41,918 bases of DNA from Bacteroidota bacterium (GTDB lineage: Bacteria; Bacteroidota; Bacteroidia; Bacteroidales; F082): contig QMPA01000003.1 in assembly GCA_003650365.1 (NCBI GenBank), positions 1 through 41,918 on the forward strand, given 5' to 3'. How positions within the stretch are numbered: position 1 is the first letter of the stretch; every line of letters starts with the position of its first letter. The notes under the pieces are model-generated. The model saw only the letters and a program-made list of their open reading frames with translations, was not told the origin of the DNA and made no database searches. Positions 41,633-41,918 of this stretch are shown here, piece by piece. Position numbers and translations under genes: made by a program.

Positions 41633-41717
41633 CCCTTTCCCTACGTCGGCATTACCCGTATCAGGTTCAGAGGGTTTGATCTCAGCCCGTTATTTTAAGG
41701 CACCCCTGGTAAAGGGG
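41633..41717 (-). promoter_or_regulatory. TPP (thi-box) riboswitch
   Basis: On the minus strand the conserved parts read CAGGGGTGCC, GGGCTGAGAT, ACCCTCTGAACCTGAT, and GGGTAATGCCGACGTAGGGA, the canonical TPP aptamer. A P1 stem CCCTTT/AAAGGG closes it (41633-41638 with 41711-41717). It lies 87 bases before the receptor ATG. I see no clear terminator in the expression platform, so control may be translational. Thiamine pyrophosphate would reduce receptor synthesis. Confidence 0.97.
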
Positions 41718-41778
41718 CGAAATTAATAAAAATAAGAGATGGAAACCATATATTTGGCTGATTAATTTTCTTTCAAAT

Positions 41779-41812
41779 TTTGTAGTTTCAAAAAACCTCT
41801 TTCGTACATTTG
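41779..41812 (+). promoter_or_regulatory. Promoter of the isocitrate/isopropylmalate-type dehydrogenase
   Basis: TTTG at 41779-41782 and TACATTTG at 41805-41812 give -33 and -7 elements with a 22-base spacing, 37 bases before the ATG at 41849. Another TAnnTTTG match, TATATTTG, is at 41749-41756. Confidence 0.55.
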
Positions 41813-41848
41813 TTGTCTTTAATTGTAAACTCACTAATAAATGATATT

Positions 41849-41918
41849 ATGGCAAAAAGAACAATCGTTGCATTACCGGGCGACGGCATTGGAAAACCGG
41901 TATTGGATGAAACAATCC
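41849..41918 (+). CDS. Isocitrate/isopropylmalate dehydrogenase-type enzyme (3' truncated)
   Basis: The window ends 23 codons into this gene. MAKRTIVALPGDGIGKPVLDETI carries GDGIG, the N-terminal signature of beta-decarboxylating dehydrogenases (isocitrate, 3-isopropylmalate, tartrate and homoisocitrate types). ATG 41849 follows an AT-rich leader with no Shine-Dalgarno. Which substrate it acts on cannot be told from so little; the Gly-Lys-Pro after GDGIG is not diagnostic. It diverges from the TonB receptor gene across a 302-base region containing the riboswitch and promoter. Confidence 0.75.
   Translation, partial: MAKRTIVALPGDGIGKPVLDETI

Overview
The window looks like chromosomal DNA of a member of the Bacteroidota, probably near the Marinilabiliales/Prolixibacteraceae. 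That placement is inferred from gene content and was not tested with a marker gene. The supporting signs are type IX secretion C-terminal domains on two large exported proteins, a TonB-dependent receptor with a carboxypeptidase-like N-terminal domain, repeated TAnnTTTG -7 promoter boxes (the Bacteroidota primary sigma factor consensus), weak Shine-Dalgarno sequences, and many lipoprotein-free 'MKK...AQ' signal peptides. I see no tRNA, rRNA, CRISPR array, transposase or prophage.

Layout. 1-8.4 kb: 3' part of msrA, an array of palindromes, an ABC-F ATPase, and two adjacent paralogous surface proteins with different T9SS sorting domains. 8.4-16.1 kb: housekeeping genes, namely a CvfB-like S1 protein, a TPR protein and gyrA on the minus strand, and clpC diverging from gyrA. 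16.1-20.4 kb: two convergent acyl-CoA dehydrogenases and xerD. 20.4-21.6 kb: an AT-rich pocket with two unrecognised proteins, one of them bracketed by a 10-bp inverted repeat. 21.9-26.2 kb: an SDR enzyme facing a four-gene unit (class III aminotransferase, aat, guanine deaminase, sirtuin) whose spacers contain short low-complexity repeats, ending in a strong terminator. 26.2-30.7 kb: a cell-wall group (M15 peptidase with peptidoglycan-binding repeats, small outer-membrane barrel, L,D-transpeptidase, second M15 peptidase). 30.9-31.3 kb: smpB on the minus strand.

31.5-36.9 kb holds a complete cytochrome c-type nitric oxide reductase cluster, norC-norB-norQ-norD-norE-norF. NorC and NorB are the catalytic subunits, with all metal-ligand residues visible. 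NorQ and NorD are the AAA+/VWA maturation pair. NorE and NorF are small membrane accessory proteins. Palindromes lie in the norB-norQ and norQ-norD gaps, and an operator-like set of TATTTAAG half-sites lies upstream of norC. 37.1-41.7 kb: minus-strand genes for an SPFH/prohibitin-like protein, a PD40 (TolB-like) propeller and a TonB-dependent receptor led by a clear TPP riboswitch, so the receptor probably imports thiamine or a precursor. The window ends inside the first codons of an isocitrate/isopropylmalate-type dehydrogenase.

No obviously new multi-gene system stands out. The least explained signals are the alternating-orientation palindrome array at 528-725, the inverted-repeat-flanked orphan gene at 20.5-21.0 kb, the palindromes inside the nor operon, the operator-like sites before norC, and the dense, varied palindromic elements between genes.
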